The position numbers and the translations under genes were made by a program. Below are positions 54,279-62,844 of a DNA stretch of 64,000 nucleotides, piece after piece. The stretch is from CAXMMR01 sp965198995 (GTDB lineage Bacteria; Pseudomonadota; Alphaproteobacteria; Acetobacterales; Acetobacteraceae), in the NCBI GenBank assembly GCA_965198995.1, contig CBDAQG010000002.1, forward strand, positions 1,736,001 through 1,800,000. The letters are read 5' to 3'. The notes below the pieces were generated by a model, which worked only from the letters and a program-made list of their open reading frames with translations, was not told the DNA's origin and made no database searches. How positions within the stretch are numbered: position 1 is the first letter of the stretch; each line of letters starts with the position of its first letter.

Positions 54279-54392
54279 CGCCGACGGTTCTGCGGCACTC
54301 GGCGCCGACGGGCAAGACGGCGCGCTTTTCCGTGCTCCCGAAAGACCGGTGCGCTAGACTGGCCGTCGCCGCCGATCAGCAGGGAGCGCCGC

Positions 54393-55013
54393 ATGGCCGA
54401 GCTCGTGTTCTACACCCATCCGGCCTCGCGCGGGCGCATCGTGCGCTGGATGCTGGAGGAAATCGGCGCGCCCTATCGCACCGAGCTGCTCGGCTACGGC
54501 ACAACGATGAAGGCGGCGGACTACCTCGCGGTCAACCCGATGGGCAAGGTGCCGGCGATCCGTCACGGCGAGGCGGTGGTGACCGAGGGCGCGGCGATCT
54601 GCGCCTACCTGGCCGACGCCTTCCCCGAGGCGGGCCTGGCGCCGCCGCCGGCCGGGCGCGCCGCCTACTACCGCTGGCTGTTCTTCGCCGCCGGCCCGCT
54701 TGAGGCGGCGACCACCAACCGCACCCTCGGCTTCGCGGTGCCGCCGGAGCGCGAGGGTATGGCCGGCTACGGCCGGTTCGAGACGGTGGTCGACACGCTC
54801 GAGGCCGCCGTCACGGACGCGGAGTATCTGGCCGGGCCGTCGTTCAGCGCCGCCGACGTCTATGTCGGCTCACAGATCGGCTACGGCCTCGCCTTCGGCT
54901 GGCTGGAGCACCGGCCCGCCTTCGACCGCTACGCCGGGCGCCTCCTGGCACGTCCCGCTGCCGTGCGGGCCAGGGAGATCGACGACGAGCTGATGGCGGC
55001 GGCTAAGGGTTAA
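54393..55013 (+). CDS. Glutathione S-transferase family protein
   Basis: 206 aa. The N-terminal thioredoxin fold LVFYTHPASRGRIVRWMLEEIGAPYRTE has Ser at the catalytic spot, NPMGKVPAI carries the cis-proline and TEGAAICAYLAD is the glutathione-binding ESxAI-like stretch. The C-terminal helical domain ends FSAADVYVGSQIGYGLAFGWL. Substrate unknown. AGGGAG lies 8 bp upstream of ATG 54393. Divergent from cysS; followed by a repeat. Confidence 0.88.
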   Translation: MAELVFYTHPASRGRIVRWMLEEIGAPYRTELLGYGTTMKAADYLAVNPMGKVPAIRHGEAVVTEGAAICAYLADAFPEAGLAPPPAGRAAYYRWLFFAAGPLEAATTNRTLGFAVPPEREGMAGYGRFETVVDTLEAAVTDAEYLAGPSFSAADVYVGSQIGYGLAFGWLEHRPAFDRYAGRLLARPAAVRAREIDDELMAAAKG

Positions 55014-55016
55014 GGA

Positions 55017-55236
55017 AAGGCCAGAGGCTCTGCCTGTGGACTCCGTCACGCGCTAGCGTGCTTTCGCAAGACGGGGCCTGAGGCCCCAGACCCCCATCAA
55101 CGGAGTCCTCTTGCTCGGCGAAGCCATTCGATCCCGCATCCCACAGCACCGATCTCGCCGTGGGGTCATAAAAGACGGATTTTAAAGGCTCCGCCTTTAA
55201 TCGGGTCCAGGGGCGACGCCCCTGGCCTTCCTTGCT
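55017..55236. repeat. Palindromic intergenic repeat, locus 20 (composite B-E-C-A)
   Basis: CCAGAGGCTCTGCCTGTGG, GTCACGCGCTAGCGTGCTTTCGCAAGAC, a GGGGCCTGAGGCCCC hairpin, the CTCGGCGAAGCCATTCGATC core, TTTTAAAGGCTCCGCCTTTAA and CCAGGGGCGACGCCCCTGG. Between convergent genes. Confidence 0.9.
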
Positions 55237-55677
55237 TCAGGCATTCACCTGATTGCTCTTCGTCAGGATGCAGCCGCCGATGCGCCAGGTGCCGTTCGGC
55301 TGCTTCTGCATCGTGTAGTCGGCGCTGTAGGACAGTCCGTCCGGTCCGACCAGGGTGACCGTCTGCACCACCCCGGTCGGCGCCGGCACCAGTGCGGTGA
55401 AGGCCACCGATTGCGGCCGGTAGACCGGCGCGTAGGCGGTGCGGACCATCCTCATGAAGGTCTCCGGCGTGCCGAACTCCGCCTGCAGGGTGGGGGTCGC
55501 GAAGCCGAAGGCGCCGCGGGCGTCGTCATGCTGAAAGGCATCGAGCTGGCTGCGGATCACCTGCTGGATCGCGGTCCTGTCGGCGTCCGCCTGCGCCGAG
55601 GCGGCGCGCGGCGACAGGATCAGCGGCAGCAGCAGCGCGACAGCGAGCCAGCCGCGCCGGGCGAGCAGGCGGCTCAT
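55237..55677 (-). CDS. Exported DUF4864 protein
   Basis: 146 aa. Signal peptide (1-29, LAVALLLPLILSPRAASAQ), then a DUF4864 domain: AIQQVIRSQLDAFQHDDARGAFGFATPTLQ and a beta-rich C-terminus ending WRIGGCILTKS. This NTF2-like family has no known activity. The start overlaps the comF stop by 4 bp (ATGA), so it is coupled to comF, although a shared function is unlikely. Confidence 0.82.
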   Translation of the reverse strand: MSRLLARRGWLAVALLLPLILSPRAASAQADADRTAIQQVIRSQLDAFQHDDARGAFGFATPTLQAEFGTPETFMRMVRTAYAPVYRPQSVAFTALVPAPTGVVQTVTLVGPDGLSYSADYTMQKQPNGTWRIGGCILTKSNQVNA

Positions 55678-56423
55678 CGGGCGCGTGCCGCCCGCGCGGC
55701 GACCAGCAGGTCGACCGCGGCGGCGCCGGCGGCGATCAGCGCGGTCGTGCAGGCGCGTGCCGTCGCACCCGAGGTCAGCACGTCGTCGACCAGCAGGATC
55801 CGGCGTCCGGCCAGGGCGCCCAGGCGGCGCGGCGTGGCAACAATCGCGCCCTGCAGCATCGCCGCACGCTCCGTCGCGCCGAGCTCGGCCAACGGCGCGG
55901 TGCGGCGGGTGCGGCGGAGCGCATCGAGGCAGGCCAGTCGGCCCGACAGCCGGGCAAGCCGGCGCGCCAGCAGCGCCGACTGGTTGTAGCGCCGCTGGTG
56001 CAGCCGGGAGCGATGCAGCGGCACCGGCACCAGCAGCTCGGCGCGCGCCAGCAGCGGCGCCCCGGCCGCCGCCATCGCCGCCGCGATCAGCCCGGCATGC
56101 TCCGTCCGGTCAGCGTATTTGAACGCCAGCAGCAGCCCCTTCGAGCCGCCGTCATAGCGCCAGGCGGCGCGCGCCTCACCCCAGGGCGGCGGCAGCTCGA
56201 GGCATTGCGCACAGTGGCTCCCACCCTCGCCCGGCTCGAACGGCGCGCCGCAGCGACGGCAGATCGACCCCGCGACCAGCGGCAGCCGCGCCTTGCACGG
56301 CGGGCACAGGCCGCCCGGCGCCGGCAGCGTGCCGCAGGCGCCGCAGGGCTCCGGCAGCAGCAGGTCAAAGGCCGCCAGCGCCGCCGAGCGCATTGTCGTC
56401 GCAATCGCCGATTGCATGCCCAT
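55674..56423 (-). CDS. comF: ComF family protein
   Basis: 249 aa. N-terminal zinc-binding Cys pairs (CGACGTLPAPGGLCPPC; CRRCGAPF...HCAQC), then a phosphoribosyltransferase-like fold with the PRPP motif ILLVDDVLTSGATARAC. ComF proteins are linked to DNA uptake and, in non-competent bacteria, to unknown nucleotide or DNA roles. In alphaproteobacteria comF is often divergent from a methyltransferase gene, as here (about 134 bp apart). Confidence 0.92.
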   Translation of the reverse strand: MGMQSAIATTMRSAALAAFDLLLPEPCGACGTLPAPGGLCPPCKARLPLVAGSICRRCGAPFEPGEGGSHCAQCLELPPPWGEARAAWRYDGGSKGLLLAFKYADRTEHAGLIAAAMAAAGAPLLARAELLVPVPLHRSRLHQRRYNQSALLARRLARLSGRLACLDALRRTRRTAPLAELGATERAAMLQGAIVATPRRLGALAGRRILLVDDVLTSGATARACTTALIAAGAAAVDLLVAARAARAR

Positions 56424-56557
56424 GCTGCGAGCCTAGCGCGGCGCCGCGCCGACGCACAGCTTTTCCGGCGGGCTCTGCAACGGGCGCCGTCAAGACCTGA
56501 TCATCATCCCCGAACCGGCCCTGGCGGATTGCCGTGCCCGCACGCACATGCGGGACG

Positions 56558-57409
56558 ATGGACAGCATGCTCGTCTTCGACCGCGCCGCCGTCCGGCGCC
56601 ACCGTGACCGCGCCGCCAGCCGCGTCGGCGCCGTCGCGCCGATCCTGCAGGATGTCGCCGAGCGCCTGCTCGACCGGCTCGACGACACCACAACCCGCTT
56701 CACCGCCGCTCTCGACATCGGCGGCCGCGGCGTCGTCGCGCCGATGCTGCGGGCGCGCGGCATCCCCACCGTCAGCCTCGACATCAGCGCCCGGATGGCG
56801 GCGCTCTCCGGCCCGCCCGCGATGTGCGGCGACGAGGAGCGGCTGCCGGTCGCCGAGGGATGCGTCGACCTGGTGGTCGCCAACCTGTCGCTGCACTGGG
56901 TCAACGACCTGCCCGGCGCGCTGATCCAGATCCGCCGCGCGCTCCGCCCGGACGGGCTGTTCCTCGCCAGCCTGCCGGTGCTCGGCACGCTGCAGACGCT
57001 GCGGCAGGGCTTCGCCAGCGCCGAGGACAACCTGCGCGGCGGCGCCTCGCCGCGGCTGTCGCCGTTCCCGGAGCTCGCCGACTGCGCCAGCCTGCTGCAG
57101 CGCGCCGGCTTCGCCCTGCCGGTGGCCGACCTCGACCAGATCCAGCTCGCCTACGCCGACCCGCTCGCCCTGCTGCGCGACCTGCAAGCCGCCGGCGAGC
57201 AGAACGCGATCCTCGCGCGCGACCGACGCACCCCACCCGCCGCGCTGTTCCCACTCGCCTTGGAGGCGCTGCCCCGACACGACGGACGCAGCCAGGCGAC
57301 CCTGCGGCTCGGCATGCTGACCGGCTGGTCGCCGGCGCCGTCGCAGCCGCAGCCCAAGGCGCGGGGGAGTGCGACGATCGGGCTCGAGGAGGCGCTGCGG
57401 CGGATGTAG
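56558..57409 (+). CDS. SAM-dependent methyltransferase (NDUFAF5-like)
   Basis: 283 aa. Starts MDSMLVFDRAAVRRHRDRAASRVGA, close to the N-terminus of the bacterial relatives of the complex I assembly factor NDUFAF5. The SAM fold is visible: ALDIGGRGVVAP (motif I), CVDLVVANLSLHWVNDLPGALIQIRRALRPDGLFLASLPV. Activity in bacteria is unknown; the mitochondrial relative hydroxylates NDUFS7. ATG 56558 or 56567 starts are both possible. Divergent from comF; ends at repeat locus 21. Confidence 0.82.
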   Translation: MDSMLVFDRAAVRRHRDRAASRVGAVAPILQDVAERLLDRLDDTTTRFTAALDIGGRGVVAPMLRARGIPTVSLDISARMAALSGPPAMCGDEERLPVAEGCVDLVVANLSLHWVNDLPGALIQIRRALRPDGLFLASLPVLGTLQTLRQGFASAEDNLRGGASPRLSPFPELADCASLLQRAGFALPVADLDQIQLAYADPLALLRDLQAAGEQNAILARDRRTPPAALFPLALEALPRHDGRSQATLRLGMLTGWSPAPSQPQPKARGSATIGLEEALRRM

Positions 57410-57732
57410 GGAAGGCCAGGGGCGTCGCCCCTGGACCCGATTAAAGGCGGAGCCTTTAAAATCCATTTTTGATCCATGTTTCCATGGCAAACTCAGTGGC
57501 GTGGGCAACTGGATTGGTTGGCTTCGCCACGCAAGACAGCGCCCGGATAGCCTTCTAACGGGTGCGGGTCTGGGGGCGCCGCCCGTGACGTGCGACTGCA
57601 CGCTAGCGCTTGACGTGCGACTGCACGCTAGCGCGTGACGGGCTCAGGGCGGAGTGAGCCAAAGGTTCCGACTGCGCAAAGCGCAGTTGGAAAGGCTCAC
57701 GGAGGGAGAGCCCTGGCCCTCCGCCCGCTGGC
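57410..57732. repeat. Gap of 323 bp filled by palindromic repeat, locus 21
   Basis: Largest copy: CCAGGGGCGTCGCCCCTGG, AAAGGCGGAGCCTTTAAAAT, GTTGGCTTCGCCACGC core, then two tandem 25-bp units TGACGTGCGACTGCACGCTA (57586-57610 and 57611-57635), module D (GTGAGCC / GGAAAGGCTCAC) and GAGAGCCCTGGCCCTCC. No gene. Between convergent methyltransferase and moaA. Confidence 0.9.
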
Positions 57733-58743
57733 CTACCCTCCCGTAACGCTCATGTGCCGCTTGACCGAGGGCGCGCTCTGCCGGCGGTCGATGACGAAGT
57801 CATGGCCTTTCGGCTTGCGGGTGATCGCCTCGCGGATCGCCGCGTCGAGCACGTCGTCGGAGTCGCTGCTGCGCAGGACGGCGCGCAGGTCGGCGGCGTC
57901 GTCCTGGCCGAGGCAGAGGTAAAGCATGCCGGTGCAGGTCAGCCGCACCCGGTTGCAGCCCTCGCAGAAATTGTGGGTCATTGGCGTGATGAAGCCGAGC
58001 CGGGTGCCGGTTTCGGCGACGTCGAAGTAGCGCGCCGGGCCGCCGGTGCGATAGGCGGTCTCGCTCAGCGTCCAGCGGCGTCGCAGGCGGGCGCGCGCCA
58101 GCGAAAGCGGCAGGTACTGGTCGGTGCGGTCGGCCTCGATGTCGCCCATCGGCATGGTCTCGATCAGGCACAGGTCAAAGCCATGCCGGCCGCACCAGGC
58201 GAGCAGCTCGTCCAAATGGTCCTCGTTGATGCCGCGCAGCGCCACCGCGTTGATCTTGATCGCCAGGCCTGCCGCCTGCGCGGCCATGATGCCGGCCAGC
58301 GTGCGGTCGAGCTTGCCCCATCGCGTGATGGCGGTGAACGTCGCCGCGTCGAGCGTGTCGAGGCTGACGTTGAGGCGCCGCACGCCGCTCTCGACCAGCA
58401 TGTCGACGTGGCGGGCGAGCTGGCTGGCGTTGGTGGTGAGCGTCAGCTCGTCGAGCGCCGGCACCTCGGGGTCGGCCTTGAGGCGGCGGCCGAGGGCGCG
58501 GAACAGGGTGCCGACGTCGCGGCGCACCAGGGGCTCGCCGCCGGTGATGCGGATCTTGCGCGTGCCCAGCCGGATGAAGGCGGCGCAGACCCGCTCCAGC
58601 TCCTCCAGCGACAGGATCTGCGCGCGCGGCAGGAAGTTCATGTCCTCCGCCATGCAGTAGACGCAGCGCAAGTCGCACCGGTCGGTCACCGAGACGCGGA
58701 GGTAGGTGATGGAGCGGCCGAACGGGTCGATGAGGGAGGCCAT
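57733..58743 (-). CDS. moaA: GTP 3',8-cyclase MoaA
   Basis: 336 aa radical-SAM enzyme for the first step of molybdopterin synthesis. N-terminal cluster CDLRCVYCMAED (CxxxCxxC), RITGGEPLVRRD, and the C-terminal cluster CEGCNRVRLTCTGMLYLC that binds GTP. The chain ends in the conserved Gly-Gly (SVTGG) needed for activity. Start ATG 58743. It supplies cofactor for MsrP and formate dehydrogenase; no moaC or mog gene is nearby. Confidence 0.94.
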   Translation of the reverse strand: MASLIDPFGRSITYLRVSVTDRCDLRCVYCMAEDMNFLPRAQILSLEELERVCAAFIRLGTRKIRITGGEPLVRRDVGTLFRALGRRLKADPEVPALDELTLTTNASQLARHVDMLVESGVRRLNVSLDTLDAATFTAITRWGKLDRTLAGIMAAQAAGLAIKINAVALRGINEDHLDELLAWCGRHGFDLCLIETMPMGDIEADRTDQYLPLSLARARLRRRWTLSETAYRTGGPARYFDVAETGTRLGFITPMTHNFCEGCNRVRLTCTGMLYLCLGQDDAADLRAVLRSSDSDDVLDAAIREAITRKPKGHDFVIDRRQSAPSVKRHMSVTGG

Positions 58744-58794
58744 GGGTGAATGATGTTGCCGCGACGAGGGTGGCGCGCAAGCGGTCGCGGTCAC

Positions 58795-58998
58795 CTATTC
58801 ACCGGCGGGTCGCCTTGCATCGTCGTCGACCAGCGCGAGGGCGACCTGGCGGAGCTCCACGAGCACCTTGCCGGCATGCTCGAAGTTGACGGTCACGCGG
58901 CTGCCGACGGCGGACTGCACCTGGCCGATGCCCCAGTCTGGCCGGTCCGGATGGCGCACGCGCTGGCCGGGCTCCAGCGAGGCGCGCTCGACCGGCAT
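58795..58998 (-). CDS. DUF3553 protein
   Basis: 67 aa, full family length. Sequence GQRVRHPDRPDWGIGQVQSAVG and VTVNFEHAGKVLVEL is the DUF3553 signature. Small beta-rich protein of unknown function, similar in part to CarD/UvrD-type tudor-like modules. Divergent from chpT (177 bp apart) and upstream of moaA on the same strand; its pairing with chpT recurs in alphaproteobacteria. Confidence 0.85.
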   Translation of the reverse strand: MPVERASLEPGQRVRHPDRPDWGIGQVQSAVGSRVTVNFEHAGKVLVELRQVALALVDDDARRPAGE

Positions 58999-59057
58999 CA
59001 GGCGGGCCCTCCGGCGACCGGCTGGCAGTGTTCTTGCTTTGCCACGGCTTCATCCTT

Positions 59058-59065
59058 GGTTAACC
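59058..59065. promoter_or_regulatory. GGTTAACC palindrome, possible CtrA half-site
   Basis: An 8-bp palindrome containing TTAACC in the divergent DUF3553/chpT gap. CtrA binds TTAA-N7-TTAA or TTAACCAT-type half-sites; only one half is seen here, so this is weak. Confidence 0.25.
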
Positions 59066-59175
59066 GGATTGCGCTACGCTGAGGCGCGCGTATGTGTTGC
59101 GCCAAGCTGCTACGCGCGTGTGTGACGATCGGCTGCATCGGCAGCAGGCTTGGCATCCGAGACGCAGGACGGGCG

Positions 59176-59868
59176 ATGCAGAAGGACGACCAACTGGCCG
59201 CCTTGTCCGCCGTTCAGTCGGCCTGGCCGGCGGCGACAACGATGACCGGCCGGCTGCGCCTCGCCGAGACGATGGCGGCGCGGCTCTGCCACGACATCAG
59301 CTCCCCTGCCGGCGCCGTCGGCAACGCGCTGGAGCTGATCGGCGAGCCAGATTTCGCGGTGGAAGCGGCGGCCTTGGCCCGCGACGGCATGACCGCGCTG
59401 ACGATGCGGCTGCAACTGACACGCGCCGCATGGTGCGAGCCCGGCGCACCGCTGGACGCCGCCGCGATCCTGCGACTGACGCGCGGCCTGTCCAGCCGGC
59501 CCATCGAGGTCGACCTGAGCACGCTCCACCCCGGCGCCGCCGACGGCACGTTCGCCCCCGCGCTCGCCCGGCTGCTGCTCAACCTGCTGATGCTGGCCGG
59601 CGAGTCGCTGCCGGCGGGCGGTCGGGCGCGGCTCGGCGGCAACGCCGCCGAAGGCATCGTGCTGACGATCGACGGGCCGCAGGCCGCCTGGCCGGTCGGC
59701 CTGCCGACGATGCTGGGCCACGAGGAGGCCGCCTGGGCGGCCATCGGCGAGCCCCGCGTGCTGCAGGCGCCGCTGACCGCACTGCTCGCCGCGGCCGCAG
59801 GCTACCAGTTGTCGCTGCTGCTCGGTCCCGCCAGCGCGGCGCCGCCGTTGTTGCTGAGGGCAAGGTAA
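59176..59868 (+). CDS. chpT: Histidine phosphotransferase ChpT
   Basis: 230 aa. The phosphorylated His39 lies in LAETMAARLCHDISSPAGAVGNALELI, followed by a degenerate, non-catalytic ATPase-like domain (ALARLLLNLLMLAGESLP). ChpT relays phosphate from the kinase CckA to CtrA and CpdR, the alphaproteobacterial cell-cycle switch. The start is ATG 59176; a longer reading frame starting at 59092 is not supported. A CtrA-like TTAACC half-site lies in the upstream gap. Confidence 0.88.
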   Translation: MQKDDQLAALSAVQSAWPAATTMTGRLRLAETMAARLCHDISSPAGAVGNALELIGEPDFAVEAAALARDGMTALTMRLQLTRAAWCEPGAPLDAAAILRLTRGLSSRPIEVDLSTLHPGAADGTFAPALARLLLNLLMLAGESLPAGGRARLGGNAAEGIVLTIDGPQAAWPVGLPTMLGHEEAAWAAIGEPRVLQAPLTALLAAAAGYQLSLLLGPASAAPPLLLRAR

Positions 59869-60085
59869 GGCCAGGGCTTTGCCCTGGACCCACCAAGGGC
59901 CCGAGGCCCTTGGATCCCGTAACTTGGTGCTCAAACGGCTATGCCGTCTTGCTCGGCGAAGCCAAAAGACTGTTCGTCCGGCGCGATCAGCCGAAGAGAG
60001 ACCATGGATAACAAGTGGATTTCAAAGGCTCCGCCGTCGTGCGCAGCACGCCTTGGCGTGACGATGGGGTCAAGGGGCAAAGCCC
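59869..60085. repeat. Palindromic intergenic repeat, locus 22 (composite B-C-A with insert)
   Basis: CCAGGGCTTTGCCCTGG, CCAAGGGCCCGAGGCCCTTGG, the CTCGGCGAAGCC core, AAAGGCTCCGCC with the GTCGTGCGCAGCACGCCTTG insert, and AAGGGGCAAAGCCCCTT. Followed directly by a pentanucleotide run. Confidence 0.88.
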
Positions 60086-60120
60086 CTTGCCTTGCCTTGC
60101 CTTGCCTAGCCTTGCCTTGC
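60086..60120. repeat. Pentanucleotide run (CTTGC) x 7
   Basis: Seven CTTGC units, one of them CTAGC, growing out of the tail of repeat locus 22 and ending 33 bp upstream of the GT2 start codon. Two units occur at locus 23, so the tail seems prone to slippage. Confidence 0.85.
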
Positions 60121-60153
60121 CTGACTCCCCCAGGGTGATGCGATAACGCCCGC

Positions 60154-61113
60154 ATGCGACTGGTCGCCGTCACCCGCGTGCTCAACGAGGCCGACATCGT
60201 CGAGGCCTTTGCCCGCCACACCGCGCATTCCGTCGACCACCACGTCTTCCTCGACAACGGCAGCCATGACGGCACGGTCGAGATCCTGGGCGCGCTGCGC
60301 GACGCGGTCGGCGGCATCGACCTGCTGCAGGTCAACACCGTCACCTTCTGCGAGCACCTGCACAACACCATGCTGTACCGCATCGCCGGCGCGGCCGCGG
60401 CCGACTGGGTGTGCTGCCTGGACACGGACGAGTTCATCGGCCTGCGGCACGGCAGCCTGCGTGAGGCGCTGGCTACGGTGCCCGCCGGGTTGGAGGCGGT
60501 CACGCTGCCGCTCGTCAACTACTATACGACGCTGCAGGACGACCCGGCCGAGCGGTTGGTGCCGGCCCGCATCCGGCATCGGATCCGCGCGCCGCACGGC
60601 GTGAGCAAGATGTTCATCCGCGGCCGGCTGCCCGAGGCGCAGATCCTGGACGGCAACCACGCCGCGATCGTCGAGGGTCGCGACGCGCGGATGGCGCCGC
60701 TGCCGGGCGCGAGCCTGGCGCATTTTCCGAGTCGCGCCGGCGTGCAGATGCTGGCCAAGGCGATCATCGGGCGGCTCAAGGTGCTGGCCGGCGGCGCCGA
60801 GGCGCGGCCGGAGGCGATGTCGGCCCACTACACCCGCTTTCTGCAGATCATGCGCGACGATCCGGGCCATCTGCTCGGCGACCCGAACTTCATGGGCGGC
60901 GGCAATGCCGGGCTCGACCTGATCGAGGACCCGATCGAGTATCGCGGCGCGCCGCTGACCCACACGCCGCCTGTGGATGCGAACCTGCACGCCGTGCGGG
61001 CGATGGCGCATGCGGCCGAGGCGCTGGCGGTCGCGCACGGGCGGCTGCTCGACGAGAACGCCGCCTTGCGCACCCAGCTGCGGCTGTGGAACACCGAGTT
61101 CCGCCGCCTCTGA
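60154..61113 (+). CDS. Glycosyltransferase family 2-like protein
   Basis: 319 aa. Starts MRLVAVTRVLNEADIVEAFARHTAHSVDHHVFLDNGSHDGTVEIL, the family-2/92-like nucleotide-binding opening (NEAD, DNGSxDGT), and has the metal-binding CLDTDEFIGL and a C-terminal helical part. Such proteins modify surface glycans or proteins. A pentanucleotide repeat lies in the region between promoter and start. The next gene on the same strand starts 69 bp downstream. Confidence 0.82.
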   Translation: MRLVAVTRVLNEADIVEAFARHTAHSVDHHVFLDNGSHDGTVEILGALRDAVGGIDLLQVNTVTFCEHLHNTMLYRIAGAAAADWVCCLDTDEFIGLRHGSLREALATVPAGLEAVTLPLVNYYTTLQDDPAERLVPARIRHRIRAPHGVSKMFIRGRLPEAQILDGNHAAIVEGRDARMAPLPGASLAHFPSRAGVQMLAKAIIGRLKVLAGGAEARPEAMSAHYTRFLQIMRDDPGHLLGDPNFMGGGNAGLDLIEDPIEYRGAPLTHTPPVDANLHAVRAMAHAAEALAVAHGRLLDENAALRTQLRLWNTEFRRL

Positions 61114-61182
61114 ACGCGCCGCGCCAGCCACCGCCGCCACGCTTGCAGGATGGCCCCAGCACATTGCCCGAGGAGCCTGAGC

Positions 61183-61836
61183 GTGGAACCGCCTGTCGAT
61201 GTCGGTCCTGACTTCATCCAGCCGCGGCCGCCGCGCACTGGGCGGGTGCTGATCGACGTTGCCGTCGGCGGGGTGGCGATCCTGCTGTCGGTGATCTCGC
61301 TGATCGTTGCGATCCAGAACGAGCGCACCCAGCGCGAGCTGGTCGCGGCGAGTTCCTGGCCGTTTCTCCAGGTGGATGTCGACGCCAGCTCGGCGCAGTC
61401 GGACATCAACCTCGTCGACACCGGCGTCGGCCCGGCCAAGATCGCCAGCTTCGAGATGTTCTACAAGGGCCAACCGGTCGCTTCGGCGTTCGCGCTGCTG
61501 CAGCAATGCTGCGGCCTGTCCACCGACTTCGCGACGATGCGCAGCCAGCTGTCGGACGGCATCCTGGTCGGGCAATCCTGGGATCTGGTGCTCCGCCCGG
61601 CCGGCACCCAGCTGGTCCTGCGGCTGCTCGAGGGCGCCAACGCCCGCAGCCCGCTTCACCAACGCTTCATGGACTCGGTCGCCGACATCACCTACCGGGC
61701 CTGCTACTGCTCGGTGCTCGACGAGTGCTGGCTGTCAAACCTGGTCGACCTGCATCCCCGCCGCGTCAGCGTCTGCCCGGCGGCCATGCATCCATTGCTG
61801 AACAACCCAACCCTGGCGTTCGTAAAGCACTCCTGA
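61183..61836 (+). CDS. Hypothetical membrane protein
   Basis: 217 aa from GTG 61183, which has GAGGAG seven bases upstream; an ATG at 61150 in the same frame has no good ribosome site. One membrane helix (about 25-47, VGGVAILLSVISLIVAIQNE) is followed by an extracytoplasmic beta-rich domain with several Cys (QQCCGL, CYCSVLDECW), which could form disulfides. No family recognised. Lies behind the GT2 gene and before repeat locus 23. Confidence 0.65.
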   Translation: MEPPVDVGPDFIQPRPPRTGRVLIDVAVGGVAILLSVISLIVAIQNERTQRELVAASSWPFLQVDVDASSAQSDINLVDTGVGPAKIASFEMFYKGQPVASAFALLQQCCGLSTDFATMRSQLSDGILVGQSWDLVLRPAGTQLVLRLLEGANARSPLHQRFMDSVADITYRACYCSVLDECWLSNLVDLHPRRVSVCPAAMHPLLNNPTLAFVKHS

Positions 61837-61920
61837 CTCAATGTTTCCAAAGCCTTGGCTTTGGTGGGGTCAAGGGGCAAAGCCCCTTGCCTTGCCTTCT
61901 CTCCAGGCCGACGAGCCGCG
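61837..61920. repeat. Palindromic intergenic repeat, locus 23
   Basis: CCAAAGCCTTGGCTTTGG and AAGGGGCAAAGCCCCTTGCC hairpins with two CTTGC units, between the convergent hypothetical gene and era. Confidence 0.85.
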
Positions 61921-62844
61921 CTACCCCGGATCGTCGAGCCCGATGGCGCGTAGCCGGGCCCGCTCCTCGTCCCAGCCGGCGCGCTCCTTGACGTTGAGGA
62001 ACAGGTGCACCGTCCGCTCCAGCAGGCGTGCCAGCTCGCCACGCGCCTTGGCGCCGATCGACTTCACCTTGGTGCCGCCCTGGCCGATCAGGATCGCCTT
62101 CTGCCCGGCGCGGGCGACGTAGATCGTGACCTCGATCCGCACCGAGCCGTCCGGCTTCTCCTGGAAGCTCTCGGTCTCGACCGTGGTGCCGTACGGCACC
62201 TCCTCATGCGTCTGCAGGAAGATCTGCTCGCGCACCAGCTCGGCGGCGAGCAGCCGGTCCGGCAGGTCGGTCAGCTCCTCCTCGGGGTAGAGGTGCGGGC
62301 CCTCGGGCAGCATGTGCTGCAGGCCGCCGAGCAGCACGTCGAGCCCCTCGCCGGTGCTGGCGGAGACGAAGAACGTCTCCTCGAACACGCCGAGCTGGCC
62401 GAGCTCGTGCGCCAACGGCAGCAGCGACCGGGGCTCGACCGTGTCCACCTTGTTGAGCACCAGCCAGCAACGGCGCTTGCTCTTGGCAAGCGTGGCGACC
62501 AGACCGCGCACCCCCTCGCCTGCGCCGGTGCGGCTGTCGACCAGCGCCAGCGTGAGGTCGGCATCCTGCGCCCCGGTCCAGGCGGCGGCGACCATCGCGC
62601 GGTCCAGCTTGCGCTTCGGCGCGAAGATGCCGGGCGTGTCGACGAGCAGGATCTGCGTCCGGCCGCGCATGACGATGCCGAGCACGCGAAAGCGGGTGGT
62701 CTGCGCCTTGGGGCTGACGATCGAGAGCTTGGCGCCGGTCAGCCGGTTGAGCAGCGTCGACTTGCCGGCGTTCGGCGCGCCGACGATGGCGACGAAGCCG
62801 CAGCGCGTCGGGTCGTCAGCGCCGGCCGGCGACGGGCCGCTCAC
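61921..62844 (-). CDS. era: GTPase Era
   Basis: 307 aa GTPase for 16S rRNA maturation. G domain with P-loop GAPNAGKS, LVDTPGIFAP (G3) and LNKVD (G4), then a C-terminal KH domain (VTIYVARAGQKAILIGQGGTKVKSIG) that binds the 3' end of 16S rRNA. Start overlaps the rnc stop by 4 bp (ATGA): the classical rnc-era pair. Confidence 0.95.
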   Translation of the reverse strand: MSGPSPAGADDPTRCGFVAIVGAPNAGKSTLLNRLTGAKLSIVSPKAQTTRFRVLGIVMRGRTQILLVDTPGIFAPKRKLDRAMVAAAWTGAQDADLTLALVDSRTGAGEGVRGLVATLAKSKRRCWLVLNKVDTVEPRSLLPLAHELGQLGVFEETFFVSASTGEGLDVLLGGLQHMLPEGPHLYPEEELTDLPDRLLAAELVREQIFLQTHEEVPYGTTVETESFQEKPDGSVRIEVTIYVARAGQKAILIGQGGTKVKSIGAKARGELARLLERTVHLFLNVKERAGWDEERARLRAIGLDDPG

